Shown here: positions 52,907-62,969 of the stretch, in pieces
Layout: each line of letters begins with the position of its first letter
How positions within the stretch are numbered: position 1 is the stretch's first letter
Assembly (NCBI RefSeq): GCF_000482245.1
Contig: NZ_AWNH01000014.1
Coordinates: 39,091 to 103,090, forward strand
Origin: Leptolyngbya sp. Heron Island J
GTDB taxonomy: Bacteria > Cyanobacteriota > Cyanobacteriia > Phormidesmidales > Phormidesmidaceae
Length of the DNA: 64,000 bases
Direction of reading: 5' to 3'
The notes under the pieces: model-generated
What the model saw: the letters and a program-made list of their open reading frames with translations, nothing else
Told to the model about the DNA's origin: nothing
Database searches by the model: none
Made by a program: the position numbers and the translations under genes

Positions 52907-54854
52907 GTTTCAAGGTTTTGATAGAAGAGGTTTTCTCAAGTGGGCATTAGCCACCGGGTTTTCTACAACTCTCCTTAATAAAGGCCGAACCTGGGGCCAA
53001 AATCCGGTTGATGCTAAAGCGAATCTGATTCTGCATAATGGTCGCATTGCCACTCAGGACGGCAGCCACTCCTTTGCAGAAGCTGTTGCTATTAAAGATA
53101 ATCGCTTTCTAGCAGTCGGTTCAGAGAAAGAGATTATGGCCTACAGAGGCGATCAGACCGAACTGATTGATCTCAATGGTCGCACCACCATTCCGGGCTT
53201 GAACGACACCCATACCCATCTGATTCGCGGTGGCTTGAACTACAACATGGAGCTGCGCTGGGATGGAGTACCCTCTCTTGCTGATGCCCTACGCATGTTG
53301 AAAGACCAGGCAATTAGAACTCCGGCCCCTCAGTGGGTGCGCGTAATCGGCGGTTGGAGCGAATTTCAATTTGCTGAACGGCGGATGCCCACCCTGGCAG
53401 AAATTAACGCAGTGTCTCAAGATGTGCCAGTCTTTATCCTTAACTTATACAACCGGGCATTGCTCAACCGGGCTGCCCTTAGAGCTCTTGGCATCGATCG
53501 CAACACTGTTCCCCCAACGGGGTCTGTGATTGAAAAAGATAGTCAGGGCAATCCAACCGGCATGCTGATTGCCAAGCCTAACGCGGCCATTCTATATGCT
53601 TCGATCGCACAAGGTCCCATCCTTGGTCTCGAAGATCAGATAAACTCGTCTCGCCACTACCTGCGTGAAATGAATCGCCTGGGCATTACTGGGGTAATCG
53701 ACGCCGGCGGTGGAGGCCAAAACTACCCCGATGATTACCAGATTATTCAAAAGCTTCACGACGACAACTTACTCACCGTACGAGTTTCCTATAATCTGTT
53801 CACGCAAAATCCGGGCGCAGAGAAAGAAGACTTTGAGCGTTGGATTGACATTGCTAGCCCTGGGCAAGGGGATGATTTCTATCGGCTTAATGGTGCCGGT
53901 GAAATGTTAGTGTTCTCCGCCGCCGATTTTGAAGACTTTACCGAATCCCGACCTAACCTAATGGCAGACATGGAAGGTCAGCTCACCGAGGTGATTCAGC
54001 TGTTGGCAGAAAACAACTGGCCCTTCCGTCTCCATGCCACCTACGATGAATCCATCACCCGATTTTTAGATGTCTTTGAGCAGGTTAATCGAGATGTGCC
54101 CTTTGACAACATGCACTGGATCTTGGACCATGCTGAGACCATTAGCGATCGCAACATCGAACGAGTCAAAGCATTGGGTGGCGGTATCGCGATTCAACAC
54201 CGCATGGCCTACCAAGGTGAATACTTCATTGAACGCTATGGCTTTGAAGCCGCCAAACACACGCCACCGATCAAGAAAATTCTGGCCGCAGATGTTCCCC
54301 TGGCCGCTGGCACTGACGGTACTCGCGTGGCCAGCTATAATCCTTGGGTTGGACTATACTGGCTGGCATCTGGCAAAACTGTTGGCGGCACCACACTATA
54401 CACTGAAGATAATCGTTTGGCTCGGATGGATGCGCTCAGGTTGTACACCGCTGCAACTGCCTGGTTCTCTAACCAAGAAGGTAATCAGGGAGCCATTGTG
54501 CCCGGTCAGTTAGCTGATTTGGCAGTACTTTCAGAAGACTATTTCTCTATACCAGAGGAACGTATTAAGCATCTGGAATCTGTTCTGACGATTGTGGATG
54601 GTAAGCCCGTCTACGGAGCCGCAGAATTTAGCAACTTCGCGCCACCCCCTCTGCCCGTTAGTCCCAACTGGTCGCCAATCAACTATTATGGCGGCTATCA
54701 AAACGACTCGGGCATTATTCACACAGGGTTGTCGCAGGTGAAGTCTGTGGTGCGATCGCAAAATCCATTCCAAATACGGCCCAAACAATCCTCTCTAAAT
54801 ATGGCGGGCAGTCTATCTCACTTTTGGGGTGGGCTAACCTGTGCTTGTTGTTAG
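52899..54854 (+). CDS. Tat-exported YtcJ-like amidohydrolase
   Basis: A 651-aa metal hydrolase. A twin-arginine signal (FDRRGFLKWALATGF, residues 6-20) indicates export in folded form. The amidohydrolase core shows DTHTHL, IDAGGGG, LHATYDE, ILDHAE and AAGTDGTR, the YtcJ/exoenzyme-regulatory-protein AepA pattern. GGAGG precedes the ATG. The last 30 residues are odd (FWGGLTCACC) and a hydrophobic frame follows at once, so the 3' end may be altered. Substrate unknown. Confidence 0.85.
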   Translation: MGKFQGFDRRGFLKWALATGFSTTLLNKGRTWGQNPVDAKANLILHNGRIATQDGSHSFAEAVAIKDNRFLAVGSEKEIMAYRGDQTELIDLNGRTTIPGLNDTHTHLIRGGLNYNMELRWDGVPSLADALRMLKDQAIRTPAPQWVRVIGGWSEFQFAERRMPTLAEINAVSQDVPVFILNLYNRALLNRAALRALGIDRNTVPPTGSVIEKDSQGNPTGMLIAKPNAAILYASIAQGPILGLEDQINSSRHYLREMNRLGITGVIDAGGGGQNYPDDYQIIQKLHDDNLLTVRVSYNLFTQNPGAEKEDFERWIDIASPGQGDDFYRLNGAGEMLVFSAADFEDFTESRPNLMADMEGQLTEVIQLLAENNWPFRLHATYDESITRFLDVFEQVNRDVPFDNMHWILDHAETISDRNIERVKALGGGIAIQHRMAYQGEYFIERYGFEAAKHTPPIKKILAADVPLAAGTDGTRVASYNPWVGLYWLASGKTVGGTTLYTEDNRLARMDALRLYTAATAWFSNQEGNQGAIVPGQLADLAVLSEDYFSIPEERIKHLESVLTIVDGKPVYGAAEFSNFAPPPLPVSPNWSPINYYGGYQNDSGIIHTGLSQVKSVVRSQNPFQIRPKQSSLNMAGSLSHFWGGLTCACC

Positions 54855-54949
54855 GAGAAATTGGTTGGTTACACAACTACCGTCGGAGTTTATCAATTAA
54901 TTGGGCGGCAATTATTTTTGCGATCGCACCATTATTGGTTGCCCAGTTT

Positions 54950-55003
54950 AAAGAAACTACAGGGCCAACGGAGATAGCTACCCGTTGGCCCTGTAGTTTC
55001 TTT
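54950..55003. terminator. Strong bidirectional hairpin between amidohydrolase and DUF2993 genes
   Basis: A perfect 22-bp stem beginning AAAGAAACTACAGGGCC, 10-nt loop, closing in GTAGTTTCTTT. A- and T-runs at both ends suit termination from either side of the convergent pair. Confidence 0.85.
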
Positions 55004-55066
55004 AGTATTCAAACGACTGATGTCGCCGGTAAGCGTTAACTTTGAATGCTTTCTACAGCTGCATCA

Positions 55067-55822
55067 CTACTTTTTCTTAGGAAACTGGTTGATATGAGCA
55101 ACACCGTAGAAGATCATTTCTTTATTCCGCATACGGATTTTATCAATACGCAGCTGAGTGCCATCTAGGGCAAATGAATCTAAATCTAACAGGGCATTAA
55201 CATGGGCAACAATTGCTTCACCCAGGGCAACGTCCGTATCCGTTCCTCCACAGCTCACATCCACAAATGCCAGCTTAGTGCGGTCATACACTTCCACACG
55301 AGCAGTCAGCGAGACAAACTGAGGTGCAGCAGAGCTACTGCCTATGCGCACCTGACTGGTTAAACTAACGGTTCTATCATCATTCAGATTCATTTCAGTA
55401 TTACTGAAATGGAGAGCTTGCCCCTCAAACTCCATCCGTTGGAGCTTTTCAACCACAAACGGCGTATTGAATGAGGTCGTCAAATCATCTTCAGTCAGCA
55501 CTACACGCATCGATGCTTGGGTGGGCTGCTTCAGACGTATCTGACCTTTGAATATGGCACCAAAATCGAGGGATACAGCCTGCACAAACAGTTCCATCGC
55601 CTTAATGCGAAGACCGTTGTACATCAGCATGCTGTGGCCGACAAAGTCAAAGCCATCAACGCTCCCCTGCAGAAGCTTAGCCACAGGCTCAGCTCGTACA
55701 GTTGCCTCAAGCTTGCCTGTACGCTTAAACAAGGCTGCGATGGCAGTACTAACTGCCTTGCTGACAACCTGGTCGCCGCCCTGTCCTGGAAATGGTAAAT
55801 TGCCTAGCACGAAGGATGTCAT
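55067..55822 (-). CDS. DUF2993 (LmeA-like) lipid-associated protein
   Basis: A 251-aa protein with the DUF2993 pattern: VSKAVSTAIAALFKRTGKLEATVRAEPVAKLLQG at the start, DFGAIFKGQIRLKQPTQASMRVVLTEDDL and a C-terminal LDGTQLRIDKIRMRNKEMIFYG. LmeA relatives bind phospholipid or phosphatidylinositol. No clear signal peptide. Convergent with the amidohydrolase gene across the hairpin. Confidence 0.85.
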   Translation of the reverse strand: MTSFVLGNLPFPGQGGDQVVSKAVSTAIAALFKRTGKLEATVRAEPVAKLLQGSVDGFDFVGHSMLMYNGLRIKAMELFVQAVSLDFGAIFKGQIRLKQPTQASMRVVLTEDDLTTSFNTPFVVEKLQRMEFEGQALHFSNTEMNLNDDRTVSLTSQVRIGSSSAAPQFVSLTARVEVYDRTKLAFVDVSCGGTDTDVALGEAIVAHVNALLDLDSFALDGTQLRIDKIRMRNKEMIFYGVAHINQFPKKK

Positions 55823-56236
55823 TCCTGTTCAGTGAGCGATTTCAAAGGCTTCAAAGCCGAAACCAATCTATAAGTGGCCAGATACATTATGTACCTTTTC
55901 TTAAGAAATGTAACTGGGGGTAACGATACCTTTACCTTATCAGTGCGATTGAAAAGACTAAAAGATTATAGTGCAGATTTTGTCTACGGCTCGGGACAAA
56001 TGAGCCAGACACAGCAGGAAACGAGCCAGTGGAAGAAAATTTAGAACCTTGAAACCTGTCAACTTCGGACCACTTTTTTCGTCCTCCGTCCTCCGCCACA
56101 GCCTCCATGGCCCGTCGGTAAACATGATGGCAGCCGTTAAAAACCGTCAAAACGGCAACAGACAAAGCGATGACAGTTGGCAACGATAGCGAGTATAGAA
56201 TTTCCTACAGACACGCTTTAGTAGACTGGGGTAGTT
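55823..56236. other. 414-bp gap, no gene recognised
   Basis: Divergent promoter space between the DUF2993 and Rieske oxygenase genes. An 83-codon frame on the minus strand has no recognisable product and no good ribosome-binding site. Confidence 0.5.
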
Positions 56237-57286
56237 ATGGTTTCAATAGAAAAAGGTAAATCATTGGGTCACTACCCCCGAGGATGTACGTTTTCTGAAA
56301 GTGATTGGGATGCGATCGCACCCTTCTGGTTCCCCGTCGCCTTTAGCAAAGACATCACTGACAGCCCCGTCGCCGTCGCCCTATTAGATCAGCGTCTGGT
56401 GATTTGGCGCACCAGTCAGGGCGTTTCCGCCGCCAATGATCTGTGTCTCCATCGGGGTGTACCCATGAGTATGGGACATATCAAAAACGACCAGCTGATC
56501 TGTAAGTATCATGGCTTTCACTACGACGCCAGTGGAGCCTGCACACTGATTCCTGCCAATCCCCAGGCCAACATCCCAGCCAGGCTCTGCCTCAAAACCT
56601 ATCCTGTCCGCGAAGCCTATGGCCTAGTGTGGACCACTCTCACCGGAGACGGCAGCGATGCCAACTTACCTCAGCTACCGGAATGGGATAGCCCCGATTA
56701 TCAGCCGATCTTGCCCGATAGCCTCGATATCAACGCGGCAGTCGGTCGTCAGATGGAAGGATTTCTTGATGTGGCCCACTTTGCCTGGGTCCACCACGAA
56801 GCCTTTGCTAGTCGTGATAATCCAGAGGTGCCCCCCTACACGGTCACACCCATGGCCCATGGCCTCCGGGCAGAGTATCTAAGCACGGTGAGCAATTTCC
56901 CAAAGGCCCTACAGCATCGGGCTCCGGATAATTTTCAATGGCTGCGGGTCTTTGATGTGTTTCTGCCCTTCGCCGCTATTTTACGCGTTCACTTTCCCGA
57001 GGGTGGGCGGCTATGCATTTTGAATGCCCCATCTCCGGTTTCAGCCCGCAAGACGCGGCTGTTTTCTCCCCTATGTCGCAACTTTGACCAAGATCAGCCC
57101 CTGGAGCCGGTCTACGAATTTAATCGACAAATTTTTACCGAAGATCAAGAAATCGTAGAAGCTCAGTATCCCGAGGATTTGCCCCTGGATCTACGGACCG
57201 AGTACCACATTGAAGCAGATAAGACATCCATTGCCTATCGAAAAGGCTTGGCTAAGCTAGGTCTGAGCAAGGTGTATACCGCTTGA
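56237..57286 (+). CDS. Rieske non-haem iron oxygenase (PaO/VanA-like)
   Basis: A 349-aa oxygenase with the Rieske motif CLHRGVPMS...CKYHGFHY (about residues 70-97) and the mononuclear iron site in EGFLDVAHFAWVHHEAF. This pattern is shared by vanillate O-demethylase and the pheophorbide/chlorophyllide oxygenase group; without transmembrane helices at the C-terminus it is closer to VanA. No dedicated reductase gene adjoins, so it probably uses a general ferredoxin. Substrate unknown. Confidence 0.88.
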   Translation: MVSIEKGKSLGHYPRGCTFSESDWDAIAPFWFPVAFSKDITDSPVAVALLDQRLVIWRTSQGVSAANDLCLHRGVPMSMGHIKNDQLICKYHGFHYDASGACTLIPANPQANIPARLCLKTYPVREAYGLVWTTLTGDGSDANLPQLPEWDSPDYQPILPDSLDINAAVGRQMEGFLDVAHFAWVHHEAFASRDNPEVPPYTVTPMAHGLRAEYLSTVSNFPKALQHRAPDNFQWLRVFDVFLPFAAILRVHFPEGGRLCILNAPSPVSARKTRLFSPLCRNFDQDQPLEPVYEFNRQIFTEDQEIVEAQYPEDLPLDLRTEYHIEADKTSIAYRKGLAKLGLSKVYTA

Positions 57287-58109
57287 TCCGGTACATAACT
57301 TGCCCTGGCGAAAAAAGACTCTTCACGTCAAGTACTGGGCTCGCCATCAGGTGCTTAAGGTATTCTGGTTCTGTGCATTGAAGATGCCACACAACGCTAT
57401 ACAGCCCCAGCAGGCTACAGAATGTACTCATGCCGACAATGACAGCTTGAACAACAAAGGCTTTGTGCTGCCCATGGGATACTACAACCATCCGTAGAGC
57501 AGTCCACACAGATAGGAGAAGATAGTCATAAGTGGCAGAATCAGGGGATTACTTTGGCAACCCATTGATAAATATTAGGAAAGAGCTGAACAGCTCGGCC
57601 ATAGTTGTGAGTAAAACTGTCCTAAAAGATAGGAGTAAAGGCATCCAAAAAATAGAAAAATCAGCCACAATCACTGAGATTTGCATGTGTAGACGCTACT
57701 GGATAGGCGATGGCGCACTGCTCTGGTTAGAAGAGAGATTACAGATTGCTTCAGCCAGTGATGATAGAGATAAAGAATAATAAGACTGGCTGGCAAACAG
57801 AAGAGAAAGAGACCTGGTAATATATGGGTGACGACATGCTCGCAATTTCAAAAATAAGTCAAGCGTTTAAACGTTCATTTTTTTAAGAGACTGGCTGAAG
57901 TTAAGTAATTATGCAGAAGTAGAAATTGTTCAGGCTCGTACTTACTATAGAAATTTAGTGTTTTGTCCATGCACCACATGTGCGCCTAGTGTGATGCAAA
58001 TGTGACTTTTATGGAATACTAATGCATCATGTGTTGGTAAGAATGGTCTTGTGCAAGACCTTCTCACCAGTTCTTTTAAGATACTAACTTTAAAATAAGA
58101 GGCATTACC
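57287..58109. other. 0.8-kb gap, no convincing gene
   Basis: Contains CGTTTAAACG followed by ACG and a T-run (about 57866-57890) and a GGTCTTG/CAAGACC hairpin near 58045. An 82-codon GTG frame at 57532 has no recognisable product. AT-rich promoter-like DNA precedes the small frame at 58110. Confidence 0.5.
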
Positions 58110-58238
58110 ATGAGTGTTTTTAATATTGGCTGGCTTAGCTCAGTAAGTGGAGATTTGAAGCATATATCTCTGGTAGGCCATACTTTTCTCCATTGCAGGC
58201 CCATTAGTGTTACCCAGTTGAGGCTCTTACTACATTAG
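58110..58238 (+). CDS. Possible 42-aa protein upstream of the histidine kinase
   Basis: ATG frame with AAGAGG 7 nt upstream, product starting MSVFNIGWLSSVSGDLKH, ending 7 bp before the GTG of the kinase. It may be a leader for translational coupling. No family recognised. Confidence 0.35.
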   Translation: MSVFNIGWLSSVSGDLKHISLVGHTFLHCRPISVTQLRLLLH

Positions 58239-58245
58239 GCCTGTT

Positions 58246-59781
58246 GTGCTTCGGTACGGCAGCTTATTCCAGACGCTCTATTTTTTGCCCCGTCGGAGTT
58301 GGCAAACGCTGACTGGAGAAGCTCGAACTCGCATTTTGCTCTGGTACGTTTTGCTGTTGGGACTTTGTGTCGCTATGGCAGTACCCCTGATGCGTTATTT
58401 TGTCATTTCTCAGGTCAATGCCCGTGTGCGAGAAGAGCTAATTGAGGATATGGCAGCTTTTGAAGGGCTGCTGAACGGCGAGTATAAAGTCTTAGAAAGA
58501 TTTGGTTTAGGGCAGGCAGAGCTAGAATCTCAAGACTTAATGTTGCCGCCTAATAACCAAGAGGATTTAAAGCAGGTCTTTCAGCTTTATGTCACACGGC
58601 GCATCCCTGAAGATGACACAATTTTTTTGACATTTTTAGGATCGGAGTTCTATCTAGCTAGTGTTGAGGCCCGACCTCAGCTACTGCAGCCTGGGTCTAC
58701 TTTATTTCAGGGCTTTATCAGGCAAAATCACCCCTACCAGGGTGAACAGGAGACAGGCGATCCAGATGTAGGGAGTGTTTTGTTTCATGTACGACCGATT
58801 AAGGCCAATGATCAGCGATTGGGTACTTTTGTTGCTCTGCATTTAAATGCAGGAGAACGGCAAGAAGCATTTGACGTGCTGAATGGCGTCTTTAAAATTA
58901 TGGTGTTTGTGTTGTTAATGACACTAGTAATTGCCTGGATGATGGCTGGTCGGGTGTTATCCCCCCTGCGCCTATTAGCAGAGACAGCTCGTACTATTAC
59001 AGCAACTGATCTGACCCGGCGTATTCCAGTGCAAGGTAAAGGGGAGCTGGCTGACTTGACCGGGACATTCAATGACATGATGGATCGCTTGGAATCTGCC
59101 TTCGCTACGCAACGTGACTTTGTGAATGATGCAGGTCATGAACTGCGTACACCAATCACAATTATCCGTGGCCAGCTTGAGGTAATGGAGTGCGTCTCAC
59201 AAGAGCAGCAGCAAACATTTGATTTGGTGATCAATGAACTTGATCGGATGAATCGATTTGTTCAAGATTTGCTGTTACTGGCCAAAGCAAAGCGTCCTGA
59301 CTTTTTAAGATTTGACTTAATCGACTTGCAATCATTTACCCAAGAATTATTTACAAAGATTAGTATGCTGGCTGAGCGTAATTGGCAGCTAGAGACGATT
59401 GCCAATGGCAAGTTAGTGGGTGATCGCCAGCGGATTACGGAAGCGGTGATCAATCTTGCCCAAAATGCGGCTCAGCATACTCAGCCTCAAGATGCCATTG
59501 TTCTCGGCTCTTCAATTCAAAATAGATCTGTGCAGTTTTGGGTCATGGATACTGGCGAAGGCATTGCCTTGGAAGAACAAGAGCATATATTTAAACGCTT
59601 TGCTCGGGCATCTAAGAGTCGCCGTAAGTCAGATGGCGCAGGTTTAGGCCTGGCAATTGTTAGAGAAATCACAGTAGCCCATGGTGGTGAGGTGCGGCTG
59701 AATAGTCAACCAGGAATGGGCTCTACATTCATCCTGATATTCCCTCTAGACCCTCCTATGGAGATGGCTCGCTATGACTAA
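58246..59781 (+). CDS. Sensor histidine kinase
   Basis: A 511-aa membrane kinase starting at GTG. Helix 1 at about residues 30-53, an extracytoplasmic sensor region to about residue 220, helix 2, HAMP (SPLRLLAETARTITATDL), HisKA with phospho-His in NDAGHELRTPIT, and HATPase with NLAQNAAQH (N box), DTGEGI (G1) and GAGLGLAIV (G2). Its stop overlaps the start of the response regulator by 8 bp, so they are a cognate pair. The signal is unknown. Confidence 0.93.
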   Translation: MLRYGSLFQTLYFLPRRSWQTLTGEARTRILLWYVLLLGLCVAMAVPLMRYFVISQVNARVREELIEDMAAFEGLLNGEYKVLERFGLGQAELESQDLMLPPNNQEDLKQVFQLYVTRRIPEDDTIFLTFLGSEFYLASVEARPQLLQPGSTLFQGFIRQNHPYQGEQETGDPDVGSVLFHVRPIKANDQRLGTFVALHLNAGERQEAFDVLNGVFKIMVFVLLMTLVIAWMMAGRVLSPLRLLAETARTITATDLTRRIPVQGKGELADLTGTFNDMMDRLESAFATQRDFVNDAGHELRTPITIIRGQLEVMECVSQEQQQTFDLVINELDRMNRFVQDLLLLAKAKRPDFLRFDLIDLQSFTQELFTKISMLAERNWQLETIANGKLVGDRQRITEAVINLAQNAAQHTQPQDAIVLGSSIQNRSVQFWVMDTGEGIALEEQEHIFKRFARASKSRRKSDGAGLGLAIVREITVAHGGEVRLNSQPGMGSTFILIFPLDPPMEMARYD

Positions 59782-60442
59782 TATTTTGATCGTTGAAGAT
59801 GAACCGGGCATTGCGGAGTTTTTGGAAAAGGGGTTGCGATCGCGCAATTTTGCCCCCTCCATCGCTAGCAATGCCCAGCAGGCTTTTAATCGAGTTCAAC
59901 ACCATGATTGCGATCTGATGATTTTAGATTTAAGTTTGCCAGGCAAAGACGGACTTAACATTTTAGAACATCTCAGGAGTCAGGGAAAAAGCTTTCCTAT
60001 TATTATCCTCACCGCTCGGGACAACATTGAAGATAAGCTGGCTGGACTCGAAGGTGGTGCCAATGACTATATGACCAAGCCATTTCAGTTTGAAGAGTTG
60101 GTTGCCCGCATTCGCCTAAGATTACGCGATGGTGCTGCCCGAGAAGATACCGAGGAAACACTATTGTCAGCAGGTAATATGGTCTTAGACCTACGTAGAC
60201 GAATCGTTAAAGTAGAAGATCGGTCTATTGAGCTAGCCACTCGCGAGTATGCTCTGGCGGAAGTATTATTTCGGGCAGCCGGTCAGGTAGTTAGTCGGGA
60301 AGAGTTGCTCAACAAGGTCTGGGGATATAATTATGATCCTGGATCTAATATTGTCGAAGTCTATATTGGTTATCTCCGCAAAAAAATGGGGTCTGGTGTG
60401 ATTGGAACAGTACGTGGAGTTGGTTATCGGCTGCTCGTATAG
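59774..60442 (+). CDS. OmpR/PhoB-family response regulator
   Basis: A 222-aa regulator: receiver domain with EDEP acidic pair, phospho-Asp in LMILDLSLPG (about residue 52) and Lys in YMTKPF; C-terminal winged helix with VVSREELLNKVWGYNY and VEVYIGYLRKKM. It overlaps the kinase gene and is translationally coupled to it. Target genes are unknown; the pentapeptide-RTX gene downstream is a candidate. Confidence 0.94.
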   Translation: MTNILIVEDEPGIAEFLEKGLRSRNFAPSIASNAQQAFNRVQHHDCDLMILDLSLPGKDGLNILEHLRSQGKSFPIIILTARDNIEDKLAGLEGGANDYMTKPFQFEELVARIRLRLRDGAAREDTEETLLSAGNMVLDLRRRIVKVEDRSIELATREYALAEVLFRAAGQVVSREELLNKVWGYNYDPGSNIVEVYIGYLRKKMGSGVIGTVRGVGYRLLV

Positions 60443-61027
60443 TCGTATAGACCCATGTGTCAGATGGAGTAAAGCAAAGTATGACTGTTTTCAGGATTGA
60501 TAACAAGATCTATGGGATAAATCTCTTACTCTTGATTAGAAAATTCTAATTATTAGAATTTTCTAATTATTTGGAGGAATTAATCTTGTACAGCCTGTTC
60601 AATGTCTTGTTTGAGTCCGTTCTGAATTAGATCTCTAAGCTCTGGTTCCCTTCATTAAAGGTAGTTTAACAAGATTTAGCAGATCAAGTTACAGATCTGT
60701 CACACAGCTGAAGACTTAATTAGATTATTCTTAGGTTGTTTGACAGAATTACTTTCTCAAACCTATTCTTCAGTATCGAAACAAACAAATCTCAGGTGAC
60801 CTATTGGCTAGCTCCATATGTCTAGTTTGTAGTGGTCTGAATTTTAGTTGCAACAATTTTTCAAGATTTAGAACAATCACTTGGGACCGGTATGTGACCT
60901 GGCTAGTAGCCAGAGATCTGGTGAGGGCGAGTGTTGTTTGTGTGCGCATTTCTACGTTTCGTAGCGCATACGTGTTTGGCAGCACACTCATTTTCCCATT
61001 TAGTTCTACTTAAGGATTGTATCTACC
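60443..61027. other. 585-bp gap with AT-rich inverted repeat
   Basis: A perfect 14-bp inverted repeat (TTAGAAAATTCTAA, TTA, TTAGAATTTTCTAA) lies at 60536-60566, about 95 bp after the regulator stop; terminator or operator. CTACG-TTT-CGTAG near 60951 is a smaller hairpin. No gene seen. Confidence 0.55.
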
Positions 61028-62785
61028 ATGACTGTTTTCAACTTTAGCGAGCAGGATTTAGTTGGCAATATTTTCAGTGGACAGAATCTCAATGGTTCTA
61101 ACTTTTTCAAAGCAAAGTTGACCAATGTCTCATTTATTGACACACGACTGCGAGGGACTAACTTTGAAGAAACAACCTGGTTCAATGTAGATGCCAGTGG
61201 TGCCAATTTTCGACCCAGTACTAACTTCCCAACAACTAGCCTCTTCAAGGCAACCTTAGAGAACGTTGATTTCACAGGTGCTAACCTGCGAGATGGGAAT
61301 CTATCTGAGATTAGCACCAACAACATCAACCTCACCAATGCCGATCTACGGGGTGCAAACCTGTTCAAAGCGGAACTCAGTGGAGAACAGTCAAACCGAC
61401 CTCTTTTAATAGAGGCTAACTTTTCTGGAGCAGACTTAACTGAAGCCAGTCTCAAAGCTGCTGACTTGACAGACGCTAACTTTACAAATGCCAATCTTCA
61501 GCTGGCTAGTTTCGAAGAAAATATCATCGTCAATACAAATTTCACAGGTGCTAACTTCACAGACGTTAGCTTTTCAGACATTACCCTCAGCAACGCTACC
61601 TTCGATCTGGCCAACCTGAGTAATGTGTCGTGGAGTGATGCCTCGGCTCCTCAGGGCACAACCTCAACCAATATCAGTTTTCGAGGGGCCAATTTAACTA
61701 ACTTTATTGCTGACGACCTCAATTTAGCCGGGGCTGATTTTCGTAATTTCGATCCGGGTACACCAGGTAATCCTGCCGATGATACACAGACGATACTAAC
61801 CGGTATTAGTTTTTCCGATACTACCTTAAGCGGTGCTAACTTTGAAGGTGCTGATTTGACCGGGGCTGACCTTAGTGGAGTTGACCTAACAAATGCCGAT
61901 TTAAGCGGTGCAAACCTCACCGGAGCCAATCTCAGTGAAGCAAATCTCACCGGAGCTGAATTGGACGGAGCTATTCTAGATAGTGTCTTTGCGGAGAAAA
62001 CTACACTCAATGGTGCAGACTTCACTGGGGCAAGTCTCGTCGGTGCAAACTTGAAAGAAGCCGTTGGCAACGGTCTTACTAACTTTACGGATGCAAATCT
62101 TACAACAGCTAGCTTAGAGGTTGGTGTTTTCCTAGGCAGCAATTTCCAAGATGCGCTGCTAATAAATTCAGACCTGACCAAAGCCAACTTTACCGGGGCC
62201 AATCTCAACGGCGCTGATTTGACTGGCGCTATTTTAGTAGATACCATTTTGCCTGACATTAGCAACCCCGGCACCATTACCGGAACTTCCGGTGCCGACA
62301 CACTTGATGGCACTGGCAGGGATGACACCATTGAGGGCTTAGGGGGTAATGACTCCATCCGAGGCTTAGGGGGCGATGACACATTACTCGGTGGTGGTGG
62401 TGCCGATACTATCAGAGGTGGGGCTGGGAATGACTCTCTTGAAGGTGGCGGTGGTGCTGACACTCTGTTGGGCAACAATGGCAGTGACACATTACTCGGT
62501 GGTGGTGGTACCGATGTCCTCACTGGTGGTGGCGGCGCTGATACCGTAACTGGTGGCAATGGCAGCGATACCTTTATCATCGGTCAAGGTACCGACACCA
62601 TTACAGACTTTGTTGATGGCACTGACAAGTTTGCTTTAACGGGTTCGCTCAGCTTTGGGCAACTAACTATTACAGACAATAGTTCAACCGGCAATGCTGA
62701 GATTTCGATAACCTCCAGTAGCACTATTATTGGTATTGTCGAAGGCGTTAGCGCCAGCACAATCACCGTAGCCGACTTTGTTTAG
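61028..62785 (+). CDS. Pentapeptide-repeat protein with C-terminal RTX calcium-binding repeats
   Basis: A 585-aa protein. Residues 1-415 are A(D/N)LXX pentapeptide repeats in two or three blocks separated by irregular stretches. From about residue 425 GGXGXD nonapeptides follow (GLGGNDSIRGLGGDDTLLGGGGADT), typical of calcium-folded RTX proteins secreted by type I systems, then a terminal TFIIGQGTDTITDFVDGTDKF, the usual RTX end. No N-terminal signal peptide, which also fits type I secretion. No transporter genes adjoin. The pairing of the two repeat types suggests an extracellular or surface protein. Confidence 0.88.
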   Translation: MTVFNFSEQDLVGNIFSGQNLNGSNFFKAKLTNVSFIDTRLRGTNFEETTWFNVDASGANFRPSTNFPTTSLFKATLENVDFTGANLRDGNLSEISTNNINLTNADLRGANLFKAELSGEQSNRPLLIEANFSGADLTEASLKAADLTDANFTNANLQLASFEENIIVNTNFTGANFTDVSFSDITLSNATFDLANLSNVSWSDASAPQGTTSTNISFRGANLTNFIADDLNLAGADFRNFDPGTPGNPADDTQTILTGISFSDTTLSGANFEGADLTGADLSGVDLTNADLSGANLTGANLSEANLTGAELDGAILDSVFAEKTTLNGADFTGASLVGANLKEAVGNGLTNFTDANLTTASLEVGVFLGSNFQDALLINSDLTKANFTGANLNGADLTGAILVDTILPDISNPGTITGTSGADTLDGTGRDDTIEGLGGNDSIRGLGGDDTLLGGGGADTIRGGAGNDSLEGGGGADTLLGNNGSDTLLGGGGTDVLTGGGGADTVTGGNGSDTFIIGQGTDTITDFVDGTDKFALTGSLSFGQLTITDNSSTGNAEISITSSSTIIGIVEGVSASTITVADFV

Positions 62786-62922
62786 AGCATATCTCACCAT
62801 AGGCTAGACAATTTTTCTAGCATTGAAGCGAGACTGTTGTTTAGGTAGGAATCACATCGGGAGCCGTGGGGGCGTAACGCGTACGCTCTTGGCAATCTAG
62901 GCCAATCGCTCATAATTTCATC

Positions 62923-62942
62923 GGGCGCACAGCAGTGCGCCC
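62923..62942. terminator. Hairpin between convergent RTX and TPR genes
   Basis: Perfect 8-bp GC-rich arms GGGCGCAC/GTGCGCCC with loop AGCA, between two convergent stops. Weak T-run on the plus strand; TGAAATTATG on the other. Confidence 0.6.
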
Positions 62943-62969
62943 CTACAAAACACCCACCTGTGACAACCT

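Noticed and set aside
54824-55039. 71-codon hydrophobic frame after the amidohydrolase
   Set aside because: It overlaps the amidohydrolase end and runs through the strong terminator hairpin; could be a remnant but not supportable as a gene.
57532-57780. 82-codon GTG frame
   Set aside because: No recognisable product, no ribosome-binding site and composition like the surrounding gap.
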